64,000 bases of DNA from Frondihabitans sp. 762G35 (GTDB lineage Bacteria; Actinomycetota; Actinomycetes; Actinomycetales; Microbacteriaceae): the NCBI RefSeq assembly GCF_002074055.1, contig NZ_CP014619.1, forward strand, positions 310,001-374,000. Reading direction: 5' to 3'. A program made the position numbers and the translations under genes. Position 1 is the stretch's first letter. Each line of letters begins with the position of its first letter. Of this stretch, positions 21,484-29,147 are shown one piece after another. The notes beneath the pieces were generated by a model that saw only the letters and a list, made by a program, of their open reading frames with translations, did no database searches and was not told where the DNA came from.

Positions 21484-22004
21484 GCACCACGGTGGCGGTT
21501 CCCGACGCGGCGGCCATGGAGGCGCTCGGGGTCTCGCTCGCGGCGCTGCTGCGCGCCGGCGACCTGCTCGTGCTCACCGGGCCGCTCGGGGCGGGCAAGA
21601 CCACTCTGACGCGCGGCATCGGTCGCGGGCTCGGGGTGCGCGGGCAGGTGGCGTCGCCGACGTTCGTGCTGGCGCGGACGCATCCTGCGCTCGCCGCGTC
21701 GGGCGTGCCGCTGGTGCACGTCGACGCCTACCGGCTCGCCTCCGCCGCCGAGCTCGACGACCTCGATCTCGACTACGAGTCGACCGTCGTGGTGGTGGAG
21801 TGGGGCGAGGGGCTCCTCGACGGCGTGGCCGACTCGTGGCTCGACGTGCGCATCGAGCGGCCCGTCGGTGCTGCCGGTGGTACCGTCTCCGGCGCTTCGG
21901 AGGTACCGGATGCACCCGCCGACGAGACCGTCGACGAGCCTCGCACCGTTGTGCTCGAGGCGCACGGCCCGCGGTGGCAGGGCGTCGCTCTTTCTCTGCC
22001 CTAA
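21480..22004 (+). CDS. tsaE: tRNA t6A biosynthesis ATPase TsaE
   Basis: 174 residues. ATPase that supports the TsaB-TsaD complex making N6-threonylcarbamoyl-adenosine at tRNA position 37. Walker A is LTGPLGAGKTTLTRGIG (residues ~32-48). VASPTFVLARTHP and VVVVEWGEGLLDG are the characteristic TsaE blocks. A ~25-residue acidic insert lies near the C-terminus. GTG start in a GTGA overlap. In relatives tsaB follows directly; here the accessory island begins immediately after the stop. Confidence 0.95.
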   Translation: MSTTVAVPDAAAMEALGVSLAALLRAGDLLVLTGPLGAGKTTLTRGIGRGLGVRGQVASPTFVLARTHPALAASGVPLVHVDAYRLASAAELDDLDLDYESTVVVVEWGEGLLDGVADSWLDVRIERPVGAAGGTVSGASEVPDAPADETVDEPRTVVLEAHGPRWQGVALSLP

Positions 22005-22065
22005 TCGCCACACTGCGGCCACCCGACGTCGGCACCAGGCCAGACGTTGCGAGAAAAGGGACACG

Positions 22066-22803
22066 TCATCGTTCGCGAGACACGCGATCCGCCCGGCTCA
22101 GCATGACGAGCGCAAGAGACAGGGCGCCGACGGCCCACACCGTTGCGAACAGCAGAGTCGGGCCGGCGGGCCCCGAGCGCATCCACCCGACCTGATAGGT
22201 GAGCGGGTTGGCCAGGGCAATCGCGTGCAGATACGGCGGCACCGAGGCCAGCGGGTAAAAGAGCGGCGCCGAGAGCACGACCGGTAGCGACGTGACGGTG
22301 ATGACGAGGTCACGGACGGCGTACGACTGGACGCGAGCAGCGACCGCGGCCCCGATGCCGACCCAGCCGGCGACCAACAGCAACCCCATGGCAGCGCGCG
22401 CCAGCAGGGGCGGTCCACCGATCGCGGCAAATCCGAAGAGGGCGCTGCCGACGGCGATGACGATGATGATCTGCGCCGCGAAGACGAGGGCGCCGAACAT
22501 GAGGATGCTCGCGAGGTAGCCGGCGATGCTGCCGCCCTGAAGCGTGTAAATGGCGGTCACGCCCCACTTGCGGTCGTTCGCGACGTCCGAGACCGTGCTC
22601 GTCGCGGATCGGAACGCAATGAAGCAGAACAATCCCGTCGTGGCGAAGCCGAGATAGTCCCCGTCGGGAACGGCGACGGATCGACTGAGACCTGCCGTCA
22701 AGAAGGCGAGATAGGCGATCGGCTCGAGAAAGCGCCCCAGATAGGAGGCGCGCCAGTTCCACAGCGAGAAGAAATGGAATTCGAGCAGGGTGAACGGCCT
22801 CAT
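22066..22803 (-). CDS. ABC-2 type transporter permease of the RiPP-like island
   Basis: 245 residues with about six hydrophobic segments, fitting an ABC-2 (DrrB/NodJ-like) export permease. The N-terminus MRPFTLLEFHFFSLWNWRAS and the segment WRASYLGRFLEPIAYLAFLT are typical of the region before and in the first membrane helix. The ATG at 22801-22803 overlaps the TGA of the ATPase gene (ATGA), so it is coupled to it. It probably exports the island's peptide or gives immunity; the cargo is inference. It is the last gene of the operon. Confidence 0.85.
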   Translation of the reverse strand: MRPFTLLEFHFFSLWNWRASYLGRFLEPIAYLAFLTAGLSRSVAVPDGDYLGFATTGLFCFIAFRSATSTVSDVANDRKWGVTAIYTLQGGSIAGYLASILMFGALVFAAQIIIVIAVGSALFGFAAIGGPPLLARAAMGLLLVAGWVGIGAAVAARVQSYAVRDLVITVTSLPVVLSAPLFYPLASVPPYLHAIALANPLTYQVGWMRSGPAGPTLLFATVWAVGALSLALVMLSRADRVSRER

Positions 22804-23561
22804 CGGTGCGCCCACTCGTCTTGGAGGACCGTGTAGGCGGCCCACAGGTCGTCATGGTCGTCCGTGCGAGCGATGAACTTCTCGACCGGTTCGTCGGCGA
22901 TGATCCGACCGCGGTCAAGGGCGATGACTCGCGTGCAATACCGGGCAAAACGCGAGGTCTCATGCGTGCTGATGATGGCCGAGGCCCCATGGGTTCGTCG
23001 TTGCGCAAGGTAGTCGAAGACAATGCCGATACCCTCCGGATCGAGACCGGTCGTGGGCTCGTCGAGCACGAGGAAGGCCGGCTCGCCAGCCAACGCGCGC
23101 GCGATCTGAGTGCGTCGCAACTCGCCGCCGGACAACCCCTCGGCAGTCCGGTCGAGATAGGGCGTCAGCCGCAGAGTCTCACTGACGCCGAGGATCAGTT
23201 CGCTACGCCGACCGTGCGAGAGTCGTCGCCGCAGCGCGAGGCCGAGAGCGATGTTCTGCTTGACGGTGAGCGACCAGTCGATGATCTCGCGTTGTGGGCA
23301 CCAACCGACTTCCTGGGTCGGGAGACCCAGCTGGACGCGTCCGGTGTCGGGCTTCGCGAGGCCACCCAGGATGTCGAGGAAAGTCGATTTTCCGGCGCCG
23401 TTGTGACCGACCAAAGCGATTGTCTCGCCGGAGCCGATGGTGACGTCGCACACGGCGAGGGCCGGCTCGGCCTTCTTCGGGTACGACCGTGAGATCCCTT
23501 CGGCCCGCAAGAGCGGGAGGTCACTCGACGAACCGGTTTTCGATGAGAGCGGCGATGTCAT
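22800..23561 (-). CDS. ABC transporter ATP-binding protein of the RiPP-like island
   Basis: 253 residues, one nucleotide-binding domain. Walker A is VGHNGAGKSTFLDILGG (residues ~51-67), the signature LSGGELRRTQIARAL, Walker B AFLVLDEPTTGLDPEG and the switch His in IISTHETSRFARYC. It pairs with the downstream permease through an ATGA overlap and overlaps the kinase-like gene upstream by about 40 nt. Single-domain architecture plus an ABC-2 permease suggests a drug or peptide exporter. Confidence 0.92.
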   Translation of the reverse strand: MTSPLSSKTGSSSDLPLLRAEGISRSYPKKAEPALAVCDVTIGSGETIALVGHNGAGKSTFLDILGGLAKPDTGRVQLGLPTQEVGWCPQREIIDWSLTVKQNIALGLALRRRLSHGRRSELILGVSETLRLTPYLDRTAEGLSGGELRRTQIARALAGEPAFLVLDEPTTGLDPEGIGIVFDYLAQRRTHGASAIISTHETSRFARYCTRVIALDRGRIIADEPVEKFIARTDDHDDLWAAYTVLQDEWAHR

Positions 23562-24408
23562 CAGGCGGGGTTCCTTTCTTCACGGTGACGACGAGGGCTT
23601 CGTCGGGGAGGTAGTCGCGTTGATCGAATCCCTCGACGCCGGTGAACCAGGGCAACTGAGGTGCGGGCTCCTGGCGCATCGTTTCCGATTCGCCAGATCG
23701 CAGCACGACTAGTCGCGCAATTCGTCCGCCTGGGGCGTTGGCGAATCCCAGAACGGAAGACGGCGACAGCAGACCCACGAGACCCGTGTCCGGCGAGACC
23801 GTCGTCCGATGAGGGTGCCGATCGAAGACGGGTAGGTGGTCGAGAAGTGATTGCCGGCGAAAGCCGAGGGGCGTCTCGTACGTCAATACCCGACCGGTTT
23901 GCGTGTCGATAGAGGTGATGTTGTCCGTCACGAGGCGTGCTCCTCGACGGCAGAGCGCCAACGCCAGAGCTGTCTTTCCGACGTAGTTCTCGCCGACGAT
24001 AAAGATGCGTTGGCCTGACCCGGTTTGGACTAGAGCGCCCGGCGTCGTCGCGATGGACGACCAAAGCCGAGAGTGGAACAGGGGTGGAAAAGGGGAGGGG
24101 ATGGTCGACCACTCGCGGAAAGACGAGCGCCCCAGTCGTGCATCCACGTGAAGCGGCTCAACCTCTATCGACTTCAGAAGTCGGTCCTTTGCGAGGAGGC
24201 TTGTGAAGAAACCCCGCGACGGCCACTCGGAACACTTCAGAGTGACATGGATGGCCGGATCGAAGGAGGCATCGTCCGTCAGAAAACTACCGTAGAGAAA
24301 ATCGAGGTCGTCGACATCTCGTCGAGTGCAGGATACGGCCACATCGACACCGAAGAATCGAAGTCGGACTACCGGGGTTGCGTCATGCACGAGGCGCACC
24401 TTCTGCAT
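23521..24408 (-). CDS. HPr-kinase-like P-loop protein A (divergent)
   Basis: 295 residues from ATG at 24408; a TTG nine codons earlier is an alternative start. The C-terminal half resembles HprK-like serine kinases found in peptide-modification clusters: P-loop VGENYVGKTALALALCRRGA (Lys145, Thr146) followed by LVTDNITSID, where HprK-type proteins usually have two Asp. Here the second is Asn163, so catalysis may be impaired or altered. The N-terminal ~125 residues have no motif I recognise. It overlaps both neighbours. The phospho-acceptor is unknown. Confidence 0.75.
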   Translation of the reverse strand: MQKVRLVHDATPVVRLRFFGVDVAVSCTRRDVDDLDFLYGSFLTDDASFDPAIHVTLKCSEWPSRGFFTSLLAKDRLLKSIEVEPLHVDARLGRSSFREWSTIPSPFPPLFHSRLWSSIATTPGALVQTGSGQRIFIVGENYVGKTALALALCRRGARLVTDNITSIDTQTGRVLTYETPLGFRRQSLLDHLPVFDRHPHRTTVSPDTGLVGLLSPSSVLGFANAPGGRIARLVVLRSGESETMRQEPAPQLPWFTGVEGFDQRDYLPDEALVVTVKKGTPPDDIAALIENRFVE

Positions 24409-25201
24409 CTGTTTGAGGAGAGCACAAGTCCTCAATGCAGGCGACAGCCGACTTCAGGTGTCTGCTCACATCGAGCTGGAGGCGAAGAGCATCGCCAGCC
24501 AGCCTCTCAACAGTGAAGCTGTTCGATTTGACCAGATGAACGGTCCAGGCCCATTCCGCGGGTCGGCTCCTGACGGAAAAGCCAAGGTCGGCGGCACGGA
24601 TGCATTTCGTCAGTCCTGTGGATGTTGTGAAGTCGACCCCGACTCCAGCGGGAATTCGAATTCCCGACAGAATTGTCCGCGTCTGTTGCCGGATTCCGAT
24701 GGGGCGTCCGTAGGGCCAAACCATCGAATCGTCGTCGACCACGCACGTGTCATCGCTGATGAAATGCCAGCCGCGTTCGAGCAATGCCAGCAGCACGGCC
24801 GATTTGCCAGCTGTGGACTCGCCAGTGATCACAATGGCGCGCTCACCGTCGATCGGCAGAGCGGCGCAACTTGCGTGGATGGTCTTGAATCGGTCACTGA
24901 GGGGCGGATCGGTGAAGGGTGGTATTGGAGTCGGCCCGCCTTGATCGAGTGGCTCCCAAGCGCTCGTCGGGGACCGCCTGCGAAGCACCGACCGCAGGTG
25001 CGGCGCGGATTCGACGAATGCGGCATCGTCACCGATGAATTCGATCGCCACGGGGGCTTGGGGTTCTGCGTTGCAGAGGTGATCGGCGAAGTAGTAGGCC
25101 AAGTGCGCTGCGTCCTGCGGATGGTGCGTTCTCGCGTCGATTCGCGTGCCCCAGAAATCAAATGAGAGCCATGTGGACTGACGAGCGGCGTCAGTGGACA
25201 T
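24383..25201 (-). CDS. HPr-kinase-like P-loop protein B
   Basis: 272 residues from ATG at 25201 (a TTG five codons upstream is possible). P-loop TGESTAGKSAVLLALLERGW (Lys133, Ser134) and a complete Asp pair in HFISDDTCVVDDD (Asp150, Asp151), as in HprK-like kinases associated with lasso and other RiPP clusters. This is the more intact of the two kinase-like proteins. The N-terminal domain (FWGTRIDARTHHPQDAAHLA) matches the layout of protein A, so they are probably paralogues. It overlaps the methylase gene by 11 nt. Confidence 0.78.
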   Translation of the reverse strand: MSTDAARQSTWLSFDFWGTRIDARTHHPQDAAHLAYYFADHLCNAEPQAPVAIEFIGDDAAFVESAPHLRSVLRRRSPTSAWEPLDQGGPTPIPPFTDPPLSDRFKTIHASCAALPIDGERAIVITGESTAGKSAVLLALLERGWHFISDDTCVVDDDSMVWPYGRPIGIRQQTRTILSGIRIPAGVGVDFTTSTGLTKCIRAADLGFSVRSRPAEWAWTVHLVKSNSFTVERLAGDALRLQLDVSRHLKSAVACIEDLCSPQTDAEGAPRA

Positions 25202-25976
25202 CGGAATCACCGGCAACGAAAAGCGAGCAACCAGTGTGGATCGAGCTCACGATCGCCGCAATCTCGCCGATGGTCGTCCAAGCCACCTCCGGCGCCATGT
25301 CAGAGCGCCAAGACGAGAAGATCACGCAGCACCTGCGCTCTGATGGGTAGAGCTCGCCGAGACGCGACATCAAGGGGTGCATCCGCGACACGATGTTGGT
25401 GTGCGTGCGAAGTTTTTTCGTGTGGAAATGCCCCACCTGACTGAGGAGTAGGGCGATCCGCGGATCGACCTCAACCTTCCGTTCCATGAAGAAATTCGCC
25501 TCGTAGGCCTGGAGTCCACGATCGAAACGATGCTCGAGATCGACCAGCACCTGATCTACGAATGAGGTTGCCGCGATTGCCTTTGCTCGGAGGCCATGGC
25601 TGCGCGCCTGAGACAGAATGTCCCAGTTCGAGTCGACCAAGTTGAGAGGATGGCCGTAGCTGGCGAACGCAACATATCGACCAGGGCTCTGGTCGGTGGC
25701 CTGGCACAGAACCGCACGGGTGATGGAGTCGTACACGATCTTTGGGTCGTCGTCGGACTCATAGAGAAGACGTAAATCGACAACGAGTCCGGAAGACAGA
25801 GCTCGCAGAGAATCGTCGAACGCTGTGAGATGTAAGACGACCGACGCCTGACGCAGGATGGAATCGACCTCCACTGAGCGGGAATCGAGCCCTCCGATAC
25901 CGAGGCCGACCAGATAGAGATCGGCCTCGGCGTCAGGGACCCGGAGGTCTTCCCTGGGAACGCGCACTCCGGGCAT
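25191..25976 (-). CDS. Tetrapyrrole-methylase-fold enzyme, borosin N-methyltransferase-like
   Basis: 261 residues. A Gly-rich SAM loop LVGLGIGGLDS lies at residues 22-32, YGHP at 107-110 and LQAYEANFFMERKVEVDP at 155-172, followed by a C-terminal half ending SIHTGCSLFVA. This order resembles borosin peptide backbone N-methyltransferases (OphMA, SonM), which carry YGHPG and Q-S/A-Y/F-E-A blocks at matching places. Tyr72 and Tyr82 match two active-site Tyr of OphMA, but the catalytic Arg between them is not conserved (nearest is Lys79). There are no tetrapyrrole genes nearby. It starts 5 nt after the peptide gene. Confidence 0.75.
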   Translation of the reverse strand: MPGVRVPREDLRVPDAEADLYLVGLGIGGLDSRSVEVDSILRQASVVLHLTAFDDSLRALSSGLVVDLRLLYESDDDPKIVYDSITRAVLCQATDQSPGRYVAFASYGHPLNLVDSNWDILSQARSHGLRAKAIAATSFVDQVLVDLEHRFDRGLQAYEANFFMERKVEVDPRIALLLSQVGHFHTKKLRTHTNIVSRMHPLMSRLGELYPSERRCCVIFSSWRSDMAPEVAWTTIGEIAAIVSSIHTGCSLFVAGDSDVH

Positions 25977-25981
25977 TTCTG

Positions 25982-26119
25982 CTAGCCCATGGCCTGCTGG
26001 TGACCACCGCTTGCTTTGACCGTCTCTTCGATGGTCGGAACGTAGGTGGGGATGAACAGCACGTCAGCGGGGCTCGCGACTTCGCGTTCCACGGTTGTGT
26101 TGTCGAGGATGATTTCCAT
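25982..26119 (-). CDS. Putative RiPP precursor peptide, 45 residues
   Basis: The peptide begins MEIILDNTTVEREVASPADV, has a hydrophobic Pro/aromatic middle VLFIPTYVPTI (residues 20-30) and ends KASGGHQQAMG. AGAAGGGA stands 7 nt before the ATG. An upstream in-frame ATG at 26218 would precede the promoter and is rejected. First gene of the operon, just before the borosin-like methylase. A leader of ~19 residues with a core in 20-45 is inferred; the Y-x-P-x-I segment also recalls lasso leaders, but no lasso enzymes are here. Confidence 0.7.
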   Translation of the reverse strand: MEIILDNTTVEREVASPADVLFIPTYVPTIEETVKASGGHQQAMG

Positions 26120-26180
26120 GATTTTCCCTTCTCGATGCCGACGCCAGAGCGAATTGGAGGCGATTCCTCCCAGCCCGTTG

Positions 26181-26209
26181 ATACAAACAGTCGTGATGTA
26201 GAATGTCAA
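26181..26209 (-). promoter_or_regulatory. Promoter of the RiPP-like operon
   Basis: On the minus strand: perfect -35 TTGACA (26209-26204), 17-nt spacer, -10 TTGTAT (26186-26181). The predicted transcription start near 26174 gives a ~55-nt leader to the peptide ATG at 26119 and rules out the longer 78-codon reading. Confidence 0.75.
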
Positions 26210-26243
26210 ATGAAACATGATCTTGCAAGAGGCGCGACTGGCC

Positions 26244-26249
26244 TACGAT
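26244..26249 (+). promoter_or_regulatory. -10 box for leaderless tsaB
   Basis: TACGAT lies 6 nt before the tsaB ATG, next to the divergent island promoter. It would let tsaB-rimI-tsaD be expressed independently of the interrupted upstream operon. Confidence 0.55.
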
Positions 26250-26255
26250 TGGGGA

Positions 26256-26909
26256 ATGCTGCTGGCCATCGACACCTCGTCGGGGACGTCCGTCGCCGTC
26301 GTCGACCGCGACGGGGGAGTCCTCGCCGAACGGCAAGAGCTCGACACCCGCCGGCACGCCGAAGTCATCGGGCTGCTGATCACCGAGGTGCTGGCCGAGG
26401 TCGACATCACTCCCGGGCGACTCAGCGCCGTGGTGGCCGGCATGGGGCCGGGGCCGTTCACGGGGCTTCGGGTGGGGATCGCGGCCGCGCGGGCGTTCGC
26501 CTTCGGGGCCGGCAAGCCCTGCCTGCCGCTGGTGAGCCACGACGCCGTCGTGTTCGGAACGGGGGCCACAGCCGTGCCCCTCCTCGTCGTCACGGACGCG
26601 CGCCGCCGCGAGGTGTACTTCAGTGCGTACGCGGGCCTCGACGAGCAGGGCCTGCCCGTGCGGCTCGGGGAGCCGGGGCTGTGCAAGCCGGGCGAGCTCG
26701 AGGCGACGATCCGGGCATCCTTCGCCCCCCACGCCGAGGCGCTGCTCGGCAACCAGACCGACCCGGCGAACACGCCGATCAGTGCGGGAGCCCTGGGGAT
26801 GCTCGGCGAGACGCTCTTCGCGCGCGGCCGCTCCTTCGCCGCCGACGTGCCGCTCTACCTGCGCTCACCCGACGTCACCGTGCCGGGCGCGCCGAAGAGG
26901 GTCTCGTGA
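26256..26909 (+). CDS. tsaB: tRNA t6A biosynthesis protein TsaB
   Basis: 217 residues. Non-catalytic ASKHA-fold partner of TsaD in threonylcarbamoyl-adenosine synthesis. It starts [20 protein letters not shown] and contains [20 protein letters not shown], both diagnostic. I chose ATG 26256 rather than 26217 because the family starts directly at LLAIDTS and a -10 box lies 6 nt upstream. Its TGA overlaps the GTG of rimI. Confidence 0.95.
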   Translation: MLLAIDTSSGTSVAVVDRDGGVLAERQELDTRRHAEVIGLLITEVLAEVDITPGRLSAVVAGMGPGPFTGLRVGIAAARAFAFGAGKPCLPLVSHDAVVFGTGATAVPLLVVTDARRREVYFSAYAGLDEQGLPVRLGEPGLCKPGELEATIRASFAPHAEALLGNQTDPANTPISAGALGMLGETLFARGRSFAADVPLYLRSPDVTVPGAPKRVS

Positions 26910-27391
26910 CCGGGGCGCCGCTGGTCGTCCGGAGGGCCGAGCCGGCCGACGTCGACGGCATCATGGCGATCGAGTCGAGCGTGTTCGAACTCGACGCGTG
27001 GTCGCGCGACACCATGGCCCGCGAGGTCTCCGACTCCTCCGGCTTCTATCTCGTGGTGACCGAGGGCGACGCGGTCGTCGCGTACGCGGGGATGCTCGCA
27101 CCGGTCGGGTCGCCCGATTCCGATGTGCAGACGATCGCCGTGCATCCTGCGGTCCGTCGCCGCGGCGTCGCCCGCGACCTGATGCGCAGGATGCTGGCCG
27201 AGGCCGTCGAGAGGGGAGCGCGCGAGACGTTCCTCGAGGTGCGAGTCGACAACCCGGGCGCCCAGGCGCTCTACGAGTCGCTCGGCTTCGAGGGCATCGC
27301 CGTGAGGCCCCGCTACTACATGCCCGAGGGGGTCGACGCGCTCGTCATGCGCGCGAAGCTCCCCGCCCCGACCGGTGGAGGTGCGTCGTGA
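26906..27391 (+). CDS. rimI: Ribosomal protein S18-alanine N-acetyltransferase
   Basis: 161 residues, one GNAT domain. The acetyl-CoA loop is [19 protein letters not shown] (residues ~73-91), followed by [20 protein letters not shown] and the [15 protein letters not shown] ending typical of RimI. Location between tsaB and tsaD is the standard arrangement. GTG start and TGA stop both overlap neighbours by 4 nt. Confidence 0.95.
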   Translation: MTGAPLVVRRAEPADVDGIMAIESSVFELDAWSRDTMAREVSDSSGFYLVVTEGDAVVAYAGMLAPVGSPDSDVQTIAVHPAVRRRGVARDLMRRMLAEAVERGARETFLEVRVDNPGAQALYESLGFEGIAVRPRYYMPEGVDALVMRAKLPAPTGGGAS

Positions 27392-28446
27392 GCGACCGGG
27401 AACCCCTCGTCCTCGGCATCGAGACGAGCTGCGACGAGACCGGCGTCGGGATCGTCCGCGGCCGCACGCTCCTCGCCAACGTCATCGCGTCGTCGATGGA
27501 CGAGCACGCCCGCTACGGCGGCGTCGTGCCGGAGATCGCCGCCCGCGCCCACCTGGAGGCGATGCAGCCCGCGCTCCGGGCGGCGCTCGCCGAGGCCGAC
27601 GTCACCCTCGACGATCTCGATGCCATCGCCGTGACGAGCGGTCCGGGGCTCGCCGGCGCCCTCATGGTCGGCGTCGGGGCGGCAAAGGCGCTCGCGCTCG
27701 GCTCGGGCAAGCCCCTCTACGCCGTCAACCACCTCGTCGGCCACGTCGGCGCCGACGTGCTGCGCGACGACGGCAGCGAGATCGAGCTGCCGACAATCGC
27801 GCTCCTCGTCTCGGGCGGTCACACGTCGCTCCTGCTCGTCCGCGATCTCCTCGACGACGTCGAGCTCCTCGGCGAGACCATCGACGACGCCGCCGGGGAG
27901 GCCTTCGACAAGGTGGCGCGCCTGCTCGGCCTGCCCTACCCCGGGGGCCCGCAGATCGACCGCGTGGCGGCGACCGGCGACCCGGCGGCGATCCGGTTCC
28001 CGCGCGGGCTGACCCTTCCCAAAGACCTGGTGCACCACCGCTACGACTTCTCCTTCTCGGGTCTCAAGACGGCGGTCGCGCGCTGGGTCGAGAAGACCGA
28101 GAGCGCAGGAGCCCCGATCCCGGTGCCCGACGTCGCCGCCAGCTTCCGCGAGGCCGTCGTCGACGTGCTCCTCACCAAGGCCCTCGCCGCCTGCCGCGAC
28201 CTCGGGGTGCCGCGGCTCTTGCTCGGCGGAGGCGTCGTCGCGAACCAGCGGGTCCGCCAGGTGGCGGCCGAGCGCTGCGCCGCCGCCGGGGTCGCCCTGC
28301 GGATCCCGCCGCTGTCGCTGTGCACCGACAACGGCGCCATGATCGCCGCTCTGGGGGCGGAGCTCGTCGCCCGCGGGCGGACGCCCTCGCCCCTCGGCTT
28401 CGGGGCGGACTCCACGCTCCCGGTGACGAGCGCTCAGGCGCTCTGA
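27388..28446 (+). CDS. tsaD: tRNA N6-adenosine threonylcarbamoyltransferase
   Basis: 352 residues. Transfers the threonylcarbamoyl group to A37 of tRNAs decoding ANN codons. It starts [17 protein letters not shown] and has [12 protein letters not shown], the metal-binding [10 protein letters not shown] (His-x3-His), [32 protein letters not shown] and [11 protein letters not shown]. The terminal [14 protein letters not shown] completes the ASKHA fold. GTG start in a GTGA overlap with rimI. Last gene of the tsa block. Confidence 0.97.
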   Translation: MSDREPLVLGIETSCDETGVGIVRGRTLLANVIASSMDEHARYGGVVPEIAARAHLEAMQPALRAALAEADVTLDDLDAIAVTSGPGLAGALMVGVGAAKALALGSGKPLYAVNHLVGHVGADVLRDDGSEIELPTIALLVSGGHTSLLLVRDLLDDVELLGETIDDAAGEAFDKVARLLGLPYPGGPQIDRVAATGDPAAIRFPRGLTLPKDLVHHRYDFSFSGLKTAVARWVEKTESAGAPIPVPDVAASFREAVVDVLLTKALAACRDLGVPRLLLGGGVVANQRVRQVAAERCAAAGVALRIPPLSLCTDNGAMIAALGAELVARGRTPSPLGFGADSTLPVTSAQAL

Positions 28447-28639
28447 CCTGGCCTGGGCCGAAAAGCGACTCCGCCGGCGCGGGCCCCGGGCGACTCGGCC
28501 CGGCGCGTTTTCCGGCTAGTCGGCGGGGGAGCGAACCGAACGGTCCGCTCCGGGAATAATCTCGACGCCGAGCAGCGTCGACGCCGCTCGTGGCCGCGCC
28601 GATCACGTCCGGCCACCCTTCCCGAAATCGGAGACACCC

Positions 28640-28972
28640 ATGTCCAGCTCCACCCCTCCCGCCGCGAACCCCGCTCCCCAGACGGGCGTCGCCGCCACCG
28701 GCGCGCTCAACAAGCTGTCGGTCGCCGCGCTCGTCGTGGGCATCGTCAGCTGCACGTTCGTCCTGAGCTTCTACGGGATCCCCGGCCTCGTCGCGCTGAT
28801 CTTCGGTCTCGTCTCGCGCAGCCAGATCAAGAAGACCGGCCAGCGTGGCAACGGTTTCGCCCTCGCCGGCATCATCCTCGGCATCGTGGGCATCCTGATC
28901 GGCATCGCGACGATCGTCCTCGCCGCCGTCCTCGCGCAGCAGCTCCAGAACCAGGGCGTCGGCACCAACTGA
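28640..28972 (+). CDS. Small DUF4190-type membrane protein
   Basis: 110 residues: a Pro/Ala/Ser/Thr-rich cytoplasmic start (~25 residues), then two hydrophobic segments (~27-60 and ~72-98) separated by SRSQIKKTGQRGNGFALAG. The spacer with R-x-Q-I-K then G-x-G-x-A-x-A-G-I-I-L-G matches the DUF4190 family common in actinobacteria. Function unknown. A TAATCT -10 box is possible at 28557. A terminator-like hairpin follows. Confidence 0.85.
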   Translation: MSSSTPPAANPAPQTGVAATGALNKLSVAALVVGIVSCTFVLSFYGIPGLVALIFGLVSRSQIKKTGQRGNGFALAGIILGIVGILIGIATIVLAAVLAQQLQNQGVGTN

Positions 28973-28988
28973 CACTTGGAGCATTAGC

Positions 28989-29025
28989 GCAGGCCCCCGC
29001 CCGGTCGTCCCGGACGGGGGCCTGC
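28989..29025 (+). terminator. Hairpin after the first DUF4190 gene
   Basis: GCAGGCCCCCG (28989-28999) pairs perfectly with CGGGGGCCTGC (29015-29025), with a further small stem inside the loop. The T-content after it is low, but position and strength suggest a terminator. Confidence 0.7.
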
Positions 29026-29147
29026 TGCGTGGTCCGAACCGGGTAGTAGGGTCGTCGGCACGAGGCAGTGCGTTCCGAACCGATCCGGAGCCGGGCCCGC
29101 GGGTCCCCACCAGGCCCGACCCCAGACACAGAAGCGGAGTGCGACAC

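Larger units (their letters stand above)
22005..26243. other. Accessory island between tsaE and tsaB: putative RiPP locus
   Basis: This block holds six minus-strand genes, in transcription order peptide, methylase, kinase-like B, kinase-like A, ABC ATPase, permease. It is placed against the direction of the flanking plus-strand tsa genes. By eye it is more AT-rich and less biased in codon third positions than its surroundings, which suggests acquisition. No integrase, transposase, tRNA or terminal repeat is visible, so the mode of insertion is unknown. Confidence 0.75.

Noticed and set aside
25191-25976. Interpretation of the methylase as a corrin/siroheme or RsmI enzyme
   Set aside because: No porphyrin or cobalamin genes nearby, not next to a 16S rRNA-processing context, and the Q-A-Y-E-A block after YGHP favours the borosin type; kept as an alternative to test.
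26120-26218. N-terminal 33-codon extension of the island peptide
   Set aside because: It would start upstream of the predicted promoter and has no ribosome site, whereas ATG 26119 has AGAAGGGA.
22005-26243. Interpretation of the island as a lasso peptide cluster
   Set aside because: No asparagine-synthetase-like cyclase, transglutaminase-like protease or PqqD-like recognition element is present; only the kinase-like proteins and exporter would fit.
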